From NCBI GenBank assembly GCA_965230245.1, contig OZ246000.1, positions 124,001 to 188,000 on the forward strand: a stretch of DNA of 64,000 nt, written 5' to 3'. Within the stretch, counting starts at the first letter, position 1, and each line of letters begins with the position of its first letter. Shown piece by piece: positions 55,188 through 63,627 of the stretch. The position numbers were made by a program, and so were the translations under genes. Below the pieces are notes generated by a model, which was given only the letters and a program-made list of their open reading frames with translations, was not told the DNA's origin and did not search any database. The stretch is from JAGNKE01 sp965230245 (lineage in GTDB: Bacteria > Pseudomonadota > Alphaproteobacteria > Micavibrionales > Micavibrionaceae).

Positions 55188-55454
55188 TCATTCACAATCC
55201 TTGAGATCAAGGCTAAGCGCATGTATTTCTTTCATAATATCTCCAAGCGTTTGATAAACAATTTTATGGCGGCCAACTCTGTTAAGCCCTTTAAATTTAG
55301 GCGAGACAATCTTAAGTTTAAAGTGACTCTCTCCTGTGCCGTCATCTCCTGCATGTCCCTGATGTAAATGGCTTTCATTAATAACCTCCAGCGATATAGG
55401 ATCCAGAGATTCCCTTAACTTCTGCTCGATTTTTTCTTTCATACTGATGCTCAT
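55188..55454 (-). CDS. bolA: BolA family protein
   Basis: 88 residues. The BolA domain covers almost all of it: EVINESHLHQGHAG, SHFKLKIVSPKFKGLNRVGRH, IVYQTLGDIMKEIHALSL. The conserved His (in RHKIVY) that shares a 2Fe-2S cluster with a monothiol glutaredoxin is present. It is divergent from the DnaJ-like gene, a normal alphaproteobacterial arrangement. Confidence 0.93.
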   Translation of the reverse strand: MSISMKEKIEQKLRESLDPISLEVINESHLHQGHAGDDGTGESHFKLKIVSPKFKGLNRVGRHKIVYQTLGDIMKEIHALSLDLKDCE

Positions 55455-55497
55455 TGTGACTTTGCCTCACCTTTCTATTTCGCTATATAATGTTTGT

Positions 55498-56109
55498 ATG
55501 CCTAAGATAAAACTTAAACAGAATTCACCTGAGTATGAAGACGGAAAAACGGATCAAATCGTTTACCGTTGTGAAATGCCGGGCTGTTATCTGGAAGCGG
55601 AACATAAAGCACCGAAAAACCGCGGGCTGGATGAATATTTCCGCTTTTGTCTGGATCATGTTCGCGAGTACAATAAGGCATGGGACTTTTTCGACGGCAT
55701 GAGCGAGAAAGAAGTTCAGGACCACATGCTGAACAGCTTCTACGGCGATCGCCCGACATGGACACAAACCATGAACGCCAAAGACGCCGAGGAAATTCTG
55801 CACAAAAAAGCATGGCAGTCTTACCACTACACCGAACAAGACCCGGATTTTGAAAACAAGGCTAAAAACAATTCCGGCTTTCGTGCTGCTCCGAATACAC
55901 CGGAACTGGAGGCTATGGCCATCATGGGCTTGGAGCCTCCCGTAACACTGGACGAGATCAAAACACGCTACAAGACCTTGGCGAAAAAATACCATCCTGA
56001 TATAAACAGGGATAACCAAGACGCAGAAGAACTTCTCAAACGCATCAATATGGCGTATACCATTCTTAAAATGGCATTTGCCGAGTATCAGAAGTTTGTC
56101 GAAGAATAA
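55498..56109 (+). CDS. J-domain (DnaJ-like) protein
   Basis: 203 residues, start at ATG 55498. The N-terminal ~125 residues include Cys in YRCEMPGCYLEAEH and DEYFRFCLDHVREYNKAW, perhaps a metal site. The C-terminal J domain (about 137-200) has LDEIKTRYKTLAKKYHPD with HPD, and would stimulate a DnaK-type chaperone. It precedes cobS with a 48-bp gap. It is an alphaproteobacterial family, not the general DnaJ. Confidence 0.88.
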   Translation: MPKIKLKQNSPEYEDGKTDQIVYRCEMPGCYLEAEHKAPKNRGLDEYFRFCLDHVREYNKAWDFFDGMSEKEVQDHMLNSFYGDRPTWTQTMNAKDAEEILHKKAWQSYHYTEQDPDFENKAKNNSGFRAAPNTPELEAMAIMGLEPPVTLDEIKTRYKTLAKKYHPDINRDNQDAEELLKRINMAYTILKMAFAEYQKFVEE

Positions 56110-56157
56110 TCACTGGAAACTCCCCGTCAAAAAACGAGTAAACAAGCGAGAAAACTG

Positions 56158-57213
56158 TTGGCTGAAGAACTGAATAAAGAAAAAGAATCTGAACGCGGTA
56201 TGACGTTCAGCATTACCCAGATCAAGGCGAAGGAAGGAAAATACACATCCATTCCCGACACCAAGTTCAATGTGCGCGACACATTCGGTCTTGATATCGA
56301 TTGGGAAGTGCCGGGCTTCTCCGAAGATACCGCCAACGTGCCTGACGTTGACCCGACATATCGCTTCGACCATGACACCACGCTCGCGATCCTTGCCGGC
56401 TTTCTTTATAACCGCCGCGTGATGATTCAGGGTTATCACGGAACAGGTAAATCAACGCATATTGAACAAGTCGCCGCACGCCTGAATTGGCCTTGCGTGC
56501 GTATCAACCTCGATAGCCACGTAAGCCGTATCGATTTGATCGGTAAGGACACTATTGTTTTGCAAGAAGGCAAACAAATCACAAAATGGAAAGAAGGTTT
56601 GCTGCCTTGGTCTCTACAAAACCCCGTCGCGCTTGTTTTTGACGAATATGACGCCGGCCGTCCCGATGTGATGTTTGTTATCCAGCGCGTACTGGAATCC
56701 GAAGGTCGCCTCACGCTTCTGGACCAGAATATGGTCATCCGACCGCACCCCGCCTTCCGCTTGTTCGCAACATCGAATACAATCGGTCTGGGTGACACGT
56801 CCGGCCTGTATCACGGGACACAGCAAATCAACCAAGGTCAGATGGATCGCTGGAATGTCGTTGTCACATTGAACTACCTGCCCCATGATAACGAGGTTGA
56901 TATCGTTCTCGCCAAAATCCCGCCATTAAATACCGAAGAAGGCAAAGACAACGTGAGCAAAATGGTCACACTTGCCGATTTAACACGACAGGGGTTCGTG
57001 AATGGCGACCTTTCAACACTCATGTCACCGCGAACAGTCATTAGCTGGGCCGAAAACACATTGATCTTCGGCAACCGTGAAGTGGCTTTCCAGCTTTCGT
57101 ATTTGAACAAATGTGATGAAACAGAACGCCCGATCGTCGCGGAATACTACCAGCGCTGTTTCGGCATAGACCTGCCGAAAGACGCCATCTACAATATTGC
57201 TGTCAAAGATTAG
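56158..57213 (+). CDS. cobS: CobS-like cobaltochelatase AAA+ ATPase
   Basis: 351 residues from TTG 56158; ATG 56200 is an alternative start and gives a more typical length. Walker A is GYHGTGKST (near 92), and Walker B ALVFDEYDAGRPDVMFVIQ follows. Whole-length similarity to CobS, the ATPase that forms a chaperone-like ring with CobT and powers CobN to insert cobalt into cobalamin, is strong. No cobN is in the window. CobS and CobT are also kept in species without a full cobalamin pathway, so the role is not proven. Confidence 0.93.
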   Translation: MAEELNKEKESERGMTFSITQIKAKEGKYTSIPDTKFNVRDTFGLDIDWEVPGFSEDTANVPDVDPTYRFDHDTTLAILAGFLYNRRVMIQGYHGTGKSTHIEQVAARLNWPCVRINLDSHVSRIDLIGKDTIVLQEGKQITKWKEGLLPWSLQNPVALVFDEYDAGRPDVMFVIQRVLESEGRLTLLDQNMVIRPHPAFRLFATSNTIGLGDTSGLYHGTQQINQGQMDRWNVVVTLNYLPHDNEVDIVLAKIPPLNTEEGKDNVSKMVTLADLTRQGFVNGDLSTLMSPRTVISWAENTLIFGNREVAFQLSYLNKCDETERPIVAEYYQRCFGIDLPKDAIYNIAVKD

Positions 57214-57231
57214 TAAGCTGCTTCAAAAAAG

Positions 57232-57681
57232 TTACGGCCCATCAGGCCCGTCGGGACAATTCCGAGGCTTTGGTTCACCCTCTTCAACATCACACATCGA
57301 CGGATCATCAACACCGGGAATATAAATCGGCGGCAAATCTTCCAGCGGCTCAACACCACTGCCTTGCACACCGCTACCCGTGTCTCGACCCTGAATGTAT
57401 TCTTCGGCACCTTCAAGAACATTGCGCCCTGCTCCTTCGGCACCCTCAAGGACTTCTCGGACATCATCCGAATCAAACGCACCCGTCACACCGTCAATCA
57501 TGCCTTTACCTGCATCAACCAACCCTTCCGTAAATCCGCGTGTGAATTGTTCGGTATTAGATTCACCTGGTGCATTTTCTTGCCATGCTTCTTTAATACC
57601 GTTCCCGACTCCGAATATGGCCACGGCACCACCAAAAACCAAACCAAGAACACCGCCTGCCCATCGTCTAAAAGTACCCAT
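57232..57681 (-). CDS. Small membrane-anchored protein between cobS and cobT
   Basis: 149 residues. One hydrophobic segment near the N-terminus (AGGVLGLVFGGAVAIFGVG, about 8-26), then a Gly/Asp/Glu-rich, flexible body with EVLEGAEGAGRNVLEGAEEY and a Pro-rich end. No family recognised. It reads against cobS and cobT, so it splits what is usually a cobS–cobT operon. It may be a later insertion; there are no flanking repeats that I can see. Confidence 0.55.
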   Translation of the reverse strand: MGTFRRWAGGVLGLVFGGAVAIFGVGNGIKEAWQENAPGESNTEQFTRGFTEGLVDAGKGMIDGVTGAFDSDDVREVLEGAEGAGRNVLEGAEEYIQGRDTGSGVQGSGVEPLEDLPPIYIPGVDDPSMCDVEEGEPKPRNCPDGPDGP

Positions 57682-57801
57682 ATTTTTTATCCTTTTTAAT
57701 CTTGCAAAAGGAATAACATATTTGCCAAAACCCAGTCAATTACGACCGAAACTTTAATAAAAACGACTACAAAAGCTAAGAAAATGGGTTAAGCTGAAAA
57801 C

Positions 57802-59658
57802 ATGACTGAAAAAAATCATAATGATCCCGAAATCTTCAAATCCGGCACACGCTCGGTCATAAAATCCATTTCAAAAAAACCGGATTTGGATATCACCTTT
57901 TCTGCGGCCGAAAGCCCGACAGGTCACATCGGGTCATTGAACCAACCGCGCCTCCCCATGCCGGATGTGAACATGCCGCCCGAAACCACCAGATTAATTA
58001 GAGGTTGCGCCGATACATACGCCTTAAAATTGGCGTACCATGATCCGAAAATGCACCTCCAAAACGGCCCGTCCGACCTACAAGCCAAGGCAGCGTTCGA
58101 CGCTCTGGAACAGGCCAGATGTGATGTCCTCGGCATGTCAAAAATGGATGGTGTCGCCGAAAACCTCAACGCTGTGCTCGAAGAAAAAAGCAAAAGAAAC
58201 AGATACGCAGACATCGAAAACCGCGAAGACATCAGTTTTGCAGATGCGCTGCATATTCTCGCGCGCACGGAAATGACGGGAAAACCGCCCCCTCCATCCG
58301 CCCGGAAGGTCTATGACCTCTGGAAACCGTGGCTGGATCAACATTTGAAGGAAAACACCCTCGCCAAACTGAAAGAATTTATCGGCGATCAAAACCTGTT
58401 CGCCAAACAGGCCAGCAACCTGCTCAGTGAATTACAGTTGACCGTCAAGGACGGTGACAGTCTGGATTCACAGGATAACACCGACCAGGAGGAGCAGGAA
58501 TCTGATAACCAGCAGGAACAAGATCAGGAAGACGACGAAGGCGGTGCCGCAGAATCAGATAACGACACGCTAAGCGGGATGAGCGACAGCGACGCCGCCC
58601 CCAAGGCACATGAGGAAAAATTCGATATGGGCATCGAAGACATGCTCGATGAAATCGAAAGCGACTCCTTTGCAGACGAAAACTACATGCCCCTGCCCGG
58701 CCGCAGTGAAGACTTCAAAGAAGGTCCCGAAGGACACTACACCGTTTATACAACTCAGTTTGACGAAACCGTCAAAGCCGAAGAACTTGCCGATGCCGAG
58801 GAACTCCGCCGCCTGCGCAAAATGCTGGATAAAAAAATATCCTCCTATAATACGCTGGTCACTAAACTTGCAAACCGCCTGCAACGCAAGCTCATGGCCA
58901 AGCAGCAGCGAAGTTGGCAGTTCGACATGGAAGAAGGTATCCTCGATGCGTCCCGCCTTGCCCGCATGATTGCAAATCCCGATGTCCGTTTAACCTTTAA
59001 ACAGGAAAAACAAATCCCCTTCCGCGATACAATCGTCAGCATCCTGATTGATAATTCCGGCTCTATGCGTGGCCGCCCGATCGCTATTGCGGCCATGACC
59101 ACCGATATCATTGCGCAAACACTTGAACGCTGTAACCTCAAAACTGAAATTCTGGGCTTTACGACCCGCGCATGGAAGGGCGGCAAATCCCGCGACCATT
59201 GGACACAAAACGGCATGCCTGAAAAACCGGGCCGCCTGAACGACATCCGCCATATCATTTATAAAGACGCCAACGCCCCGATGCGCCGCTGCCATAAAAA
59301 CCTCGGCCTGATGCTCAAGGAAGGACTGCTGAAGGAAAACATAGACGGCGAAGCACTCGTTTGGGCCTATAACCGCCTTGCCCGCCGCCCCGAAGCCCGC
59401 AAAATCCTGCTGGTCATCTCCGACGGCGCCCCTGTGGACGACTCAACGCTGTCTGTCAACCCGTCAAACATCCTCGAAATAGACTTACGTAACGTCATCC
59501 GCTGGATCGAAAAGCGCTCTGACGTTGAAGTCACCGCCATCGGTATCGGTCACGATGTCACCCGCTATTACGCCAATTCGATGACCATCGCTGACGTGGA
59601 CGAACTCGCCGAAGCATTAACGTCGCAACTAACCGAGATTTTCGACGAAGATATATAA
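57802..59658 (+). CDS. cobT: CobT-like cobaltochelatase subunit (VWA)
   Basis: 618 residues. The N-terminal CobT domain is followed by a long acidic Gln/Asp/Glu-rich linker (about 215-290), and the C-terminal VWA domain has the metal site DNSGSMRG near 417 and the later SDGAPVDDST. CobT partners CobS in a large ring. The start is an ATG with no strong ribosome site. It stands 588 bp after cobS because an opposite-strand gene lies between. Confidence 0.93.
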   Translation: MTEKNHNDPEIFKSGTRSVIKSISKKPDLDITFSAAESPTGHIGSLNQPRLPMPDVNMPPETTRLIRGCADTYALKLAYHDPKMHLQNGPSDLQAKAAFDALEQARCDVLGMSKMDGVAENLNAVLEEKSKRNRYADIENREDISFADALHILARTEMTGKPPPPSARKVYDLWKPWLDQHLKENTLAKLKEFIGDQNLFAKQASNLLSELQLTVKDGDSLDSQDNTDQEEQESDNQQEQDQEDDEGGAAESDNDTLSGMSDSDAAPKAHEEKFDMGIEDMLDEIESDSFADENYMPLPGRSEDFKEGPEGHYTVYTTQFDETVKAEELADAEELRRLRKMLDKKISSYNTLVTKLANRLQRKLMAKQQRSWQFDMEEGILDASRLARMIANPDVRLTFKQEKQIPFRDTIVSILIDNSGSMRGRPIAIAAMTTDIIAQTLERCNLKTEILGFTTRAWKGGKSRDHWTQNGMPEKPGRLNDIRHIIYKDANAPMRRCHKNLGLMLKEGLLKENIDGEALVWAYNRLARRPEARKILLVISDGAPVDDSTLSVNPSNILEIDLRNVIRWIEKRSDVEVTAIGIGHDVTRYYANSMTIADVDELAEALTSQLTEIFDEDI

Positions 59659-59703
59659 GAAGACATATAAAAAGCGTCATCTCATTACGGAGGAGAAAGC
59701 AAA

Positions 59704-60216
59704 ATGGCAAACGAAAAAGCAATACTCGCCGGCGGGTGTTTCTGGGGCATGCAGGATTTAATCCGCAAACTGATAGGCATAAAAAACACGCGGGTCGGCT
59801 ACACGGGCGGGCATGAGGAAAACCCGAGATACACCGACATCTGCACAGGACAGACAGGCCACACCGAAGCCATCGAAATCGAATTCAACCCGTCCGAAAT
59901 CTCGTATCGCAAAATACTGGAATTTTTCTTCCAAATCCACGACCCGACAACGCTAAACCGACAGGGAAACGACATCGGCACACAATACCGCTCAGCCATT
60001 TTTTATCTGGATGAAAACCAGAAACAGACAGCGCAGCAAGTGATAGCTGAAATCGACGCGGCATGCTTCCTGCCCGGCAAAATCGTAACGGAAGTCGTCC
60101 CCGCCGACACCTTCTACATCGCCGAAGAAAACCATCAGGATTATCTGGAAAAATTCCCGAACGGATATACTTGCCACTTCATTCGCCGTGACTGGAAATT
60201 ACCGGAAAGCGCCTGA
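59704..60216 (+). CDS. msrA: Peptide methionine sulfoxide reductase MsrA
   Basis: 170 residues. The catalytic Cys lies in GGCFWG (Cys12). The TGHTEAIEIEFNP segment, HDPTTLNRQGNDIGTQYRS and the ending EENHQDYL are typical. It repairs S-form methionine sulfoxide. The ribosome site GGAGGAG just before ATG is strong. Free-standing, after cobT. Confidence 0.95.
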   Translation: MANEKAILAGGCFWGMQDLIRKLIGIKNTRVGYTGGHEENPRYTDICTGQTGHTEAIEIEFNPSEISYRKILEFFFQIHDPTTLNRQGNDIGTQYRSAIFYLDENQKQTAQQVIAEIDAACFLPGKIVTEVVPADTFYIAEENHQDYLEKFPNGYTCHFIRRDWKLPESA

Positions 60217-60233
60217 CGTAGCGAACTTAGACC

Positions 60234-60641
60234 TTAGACACGCGCGATAGATTTCATGGAATTCGTCACCATGTCCCAAGTTTCAACAACATGGGTCATA
60301 CGCGTATACGCTGCCTGATTTTCCCGCAAAAAACCCAGCATGCCGGTAATGAAATAAGGCTCAAAGACGCCCTCACCTGTATAGTACTGCTCAATCACCT
60401 GATCGAGGATATGATACCCCCGCTTACGCGAAAAACTCTCACGCGGCGCATATTTTGCCAGATAAAGCCCCATACAGAATTCATGAAGATCGGATTGTGA
60501 CCCAAACCGCTCCAGCTCCTCACAATCATCCTCGCTAAGCTCCCAATGCTCGATATGCATCACAAGCTCGGGATACCCGCTCTGGAAATCCTCCAGATAG
60601 GCACGCCTGAACTTTGTCTGCGATGTACAAATCGTCTGCAT
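60234..60641 (-). CDS. Hypothetical protein, paralogue of the next gene
   Basis: 135 residues, helical and acidic, start at ATG 60639-60641, with AGAGG ahead. The C-terminal 80 residues (CMGLYLAKYAPRES, then ILDQVIEQYYTG, GFLRENQAAYTRM, VVETWDMVTNSMKSIAR) align with the protein of 60709-61215. No known family or enzyme motif. Both genes read the same way with a 67-bp gap. A tandem duplication is the simplest reading. Confidence 0.7.
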   Translation of the reverse strand: MQTICTSQTKFRRAYLEDFQSGYPELVMHIEHWELSEDDCEELERFGSQSDLHEFCMGLYLAKYAPRESFSRKRGYHILDQVIEQYYTGEGVFEPYFITGMLGFLRENQAAYTRMTHVVETWDMVTNSMKSIARV

Positions 60642-60708
60642 TACTAAACCTCTTGGTATAATAAAAGAATTATCACAAGAAAACAGTAAGATCAACTATA
60701 CAAACGTG

Positions 60709-61215
60709 CTAGAAATCCGGCTCATCGGGGGGACTGAGATACCCCGCTGGCCTGTCGCCGTCATATCGCCCGCTGCCGCCTTTTCTGGCAGCATGCGCGA
60801 TAAAAGTCAAAGTTTGCTCCCATGTATTCACATAGTCCGTAAACTGCCGCAGCGCAGCCCTGTTATCTTTCAGGAATGCCGCGGTCTCATCCACAACGGT
60901 TTCGGCAAAATGAGAGTGACGGGAAAAAATCTGATCCATTGCCGAATTCACAATACGCACACCGTATTTCTGAGCCGGAGACCCCATTTTCGTATATTTC
61001 ATCAAATGCAGCCCGACAGAATACTGCATTTCCTTATTGGTAACCGCCAACTTGCCCAAAAGATTGGCATCATGCGGGGTCGCACCCCCGTTAATCAATC
61101 GATCGGTCAAGGCCGGATGGTAAAACGGTAACGCCCCGATACAGCGTTTTCTGAATGCAGCCCCGTCCCCGTATTGCCCCCTATCAAATGCCCTGTTCGC
61201 ACTATATCTGGTCAT
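60709..61215 (-). CDS. Hypothetical protein, paralogue of the next gene
   Basis: 168 residues, start at ATG 61213-61215. Basic ends around a helical core. GLHLMKYTKMGSPAQK, IVNSAMDQIFSRHSHF, AAFLKDNRAALRQFTDYVNT and WEQTLTFIAHAAR match the protein at 60234-60641 in order and spacing. It has extra N- and C-terminal parts (GRYDGDRPAGYLSPPDEP). Function unknown. It is divergent from hisS, with about 95 bp between. Confidence 0.7.
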   Translation of the reverse strand: MTRYSANRAFDRGQYGDGAAFRKRCIGALPFYHPALTDRLINGGATPHDANLLGKLAVTNKEMQYSVGLHLMKYTKMGSPAQKYGVRIVNSAMDQIFSRHSHFAETVVDETAAFLKDNRAALRQFTDYVNTWEQTLTFIAHAARKGGSGRYDGDRPAGYLSPPDEPDF

Positions 61216-61309
61216 TATTAACTCTGTTTATTATTGTTATGGTTTCAAAAGTACAGAAAACCACAATTCACGGCTTGAGTTCAATAAAACTTTGCCTTAA
61301 CAACACTCT

Positions 61310-62800
61310 ATGACCAAGAAAAAGAAAATATTCAAACCCACCCCGATCAGCGGCTTTCCCGAATGGCTGCCCGAAGAACGCGCGGTGGAACTCCAATGGT
61401 TTGACCACATCCGCCAAACCTTTGAAAGTTATGGATTTTGTAACATCGAAACCCCGTCTGTAGAACTTCTGGACGCAATCAACGCCAAGGGCGGCGACGG
61501 CGAAGCCGACGTAGACAAGGAAGTCTACGTTTTGGAACGCCTGCACAAAGATGAAAACGACAAGGAACCGAGGCTTGCCCTGCACTTTGACCAGACCGTA
61601 CCCCTCGCCCGCTACACGGCGCAGCACTTTAACGAGCTGACCTTCCCGTTCAAGAGGTACCAGATGCAGCGCGTCTGGCGCGGCGAAAGACCGCAGGCCG
61701 GACGCTTCCGCGAATTCTACCAATGCGATATCGACGTGATTAACGTGGACTCCCTGCCCCTGCACTTTGATGCGGAAATGCCCGCCATCATCTGGGAAAT
61801 CCTCTCCTCCCTCCCCGGTATGGAGAACGAAAACATCCAGATCAGGATCAGTAATCGAAAAATTTTGATGGGTTTTCTCGAAACGCTAGAACAAGAATAT
61901 CTATCTTTAGACAAACCAGATACCACACTAGTCACAGAAGAAGTTAAGCAGTTAATTGTTAGGGAAATTGATAAACTCCACAAAATTGGAAAAACAGGTG
62001 TACTAACAAATATTCAGGAAATAGGCTCTAGCTTTGGCTTAGAATTTGGTTTGGACAAATTTGTACAACCATTTTTAGATCTATGCACCGCTGACAATTT
62101 CAAGGATATGTTAGAAACCCCTGCACCTGGAAAATTTCTGTGTGGAGATGATTTGGAGGACGCTTTTCTAAAGTCCGAGCATTTTGATACATCCAACAAG
62201 ACGTTAAAAACTGGGATTAAGGAATTAGCATTCTTGCTTGATCACCTGTCTCACCTAACAAAGGATGGAAATGTAGTCGCTGATCTCTCCATCGTTCGCG
62301 GCCTCGATTACTACACGGGCACGGTTTACGAAACCGTCTTCGTCGATGACCCCGGCTACGGCTCCATCTGCTCCGGCGGGCGCTACGACGACCTCGCGAG
62401 CAACTACATCAACAAAAACCTGCCGGGCGTCGGAATCTCCATCGGCTTCTCCCGCCTCTTCGACCGTATTCGCCAAAGTGGTACATTCCAAGAACTGCAA
62501 AAAGCGGGCAAATTAACGACATTCCGCATCTCCCCCGCCGATGTGCTTGTGGTCATGCCGAGCGAGGATCGCCGCGCTCTGACCATGGAAACGGGGCAAA
62601 CTTTGCGCAAGCGCGGATTAAAGGTTGAAACCTTCCACAACCCGACCAAAATCAAAAAACAACTTTCCTACGCGGAGAAAAAAGGGATACCCTATGTCTG
62701 GTTCCCGCCGTTCGAAGACGAACAGGGCCACGAAGTTAAAGACATGCAATCAGGCGAGCAAACATCTGCAAGCCCAGACGAATGGAAAAAACCGACATGA
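61310..62800 (+). CDS. hisS: Histidyl-tRNA synthetase
   Basis: 496 residues, class II core with ALHFDQTVPLARY and YQMQRVWRGERPQAGRFREF (motif 2), the histidine-binding motif VRGLDYYTGTVYE near 325, GVGISIGFSRLFDRI (motif 3), and a C-terminal anticodon domain. It charges tRNA-His. The segment about 61840-62275 (residues ~177-322) has a very different base and codon composition: many TTA, CTA, AGG, TCT and GGT codons in an AT-rich stretch between GC-rich flanks. The frame is intact, and the motifs on both sides are typical, so the gene should work, but the middle looks acquired. The stop overlaps the next start. Confidence 0.95.
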   Translation: MTKKKKIFKPTPISGFPEWLPEERAVELQWFDHIRQTFESYGFCNIETPSVELLDAINAKGGDGEADVDKEVYVLERLHKDENDKEPRLALHFDQTVPLARYTAQHFNELTFPFKRYQMQRVWRGERPQAGRFREFYQCDIDVINVDSLPLHFDAEMPAIIWEILSSLPGMENENIQIRISNRKILMGFLETLEQEYLSLDKPDTTLVTEEVKQLIVREIDKLHKIGKTGVLTNIQEIGSSFGLEFGLDKFVQPFLDLCTADNFKDMLETPAPGKFLCGDDLEDAFLKSEHFDTSNKTLKTGIKELAFLLDHLSHLTKDGNVVADLSIVRGLDYYTGTVYETVFVDDPGYGSICSGGRYDDLASNYINKNLPGVGISIGFSRLFDRIRQSGTFQELQKAGKLTTFRISPADVLVVMPSEDRRALTMETGQTLRKRGLKVETFHNPTKIKKQLSYAEKKGIPYVWFPPFEDEQGHEVKDMQSGEQTSASPDEWKKPT

Positions 62801-63606
62801 TCAAGCACACCCCGAACACCCTTTTCCGCTTGAAAACAGCGCTCGGACTGGCCTTGATCATGGGCTTTATGCTGGCATCCCCCGCCCTTACAATGGCGCA
62901 GGACGCCCCCGAACCCGCGGCAGAAGAGACGCAAACAACGGCTCCAGCAGAAAACAGCGAACAGCAAACACCTGACATCCCCGAAAATCAAGACCCGCGC
63001 GAAGGCCACAAAATCGTTGAGCCCGATCAGCGCATGACAACAAACACTTACAAACCTGATTACTGCGAATTCGTGGCCTCGTTCCCCGAGGAACCGTTAA
63101 AAGGACGCCGCTGCGAGAGCGATGATCCGACCACTTGTTATGATCTTGTATCCTTCACAAAGGTCTTCGGTCTTTCCTCAACCGTGCGCGTAGAGGTCAT
63201 CTGCAACCCCTCCTCGCCCGAACTGCACGAGCAATTCACCGTCGAAGCCATGAAGGAAACCGTCCGCGCCATGACTCAAGGGAGCGTCATCGAAGCCCAT
63301 CAGGTGCAAGTACGCGATGAAGGAACTTACAGACAGGCCGGCCTCGTCGGTAAAGGCCGCGCAGGAATGGACGAAACGATCTATGTATCGCAACTGTGGT
63401 CAGGGCCAAACTCCGTCATGGCTGTGGAAGCAGAACTCGTCGGTGAACAACTCGCAGAAGCAGATCAGCTCTTCGCAGGAATCCTGAAAAGCATCGGCTA
63501 TCAGGGGCTAACGCCTAAAAACGGAGAACAGCCTGCTGGAACACCGGAAGAAGCACCTGAAAATAATGGCGCGGAAAACACGCCCACAGAAGAAACCACA
63601 GAATAA
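62797..63606 (+). CDS. Exported protein of unknown function
   Basis: 269 residues from ATG 62797, overlapping the hisS stop (ATGA); an ATG at 62782 is also in frame. A signal peptide (about 1-38, ending ALTMAQD) is followed by a Glu/Thr/Pro-rich low-complexity stretch and a folded core with four Cys (YCEFVASFPEEPLKGRRC, TTCYDLVSF, VICNPSS). The end is again low complexity. Periplasmic. I do not recognise the family. Coupling to hisS is unusual for a periplasmic protein but may be only positional. Confidence 0.75.
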   Translation: MIKHTPNTLFRLKTALGLALIMGFMLASPALTMAQDAPEPAAEETQTTAPAENSEQQTPDIPENQDPREGHKIVEPDQRMTTNTYKPDYCEFVASFPEEPLKGRRCESDDPTTCYDLVSFTKVFGLSSTVRVEVICNPSSPELHEQFTVEAMKETVRAMTQGSVIEAHQVQVRDEGTYRQAGLVGKGRAGMDETIYVSQLWSGPNSVMAVEAELVGEQLAEADQLFAGILKSIGYQGLTPKNGEQPAGTPEEAPENNGAENTPTEETTE

Positions 63607-63627
63607 CCGACAGCACACCTTGCCCTA

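Noticed and set aside
56158..59658. Cobalamin biosynthesis locus
   Set aside because: Only CobS and CobT are present; no CobN or other cob gene in the window, so a cobalamin pathway cannot be claimed.
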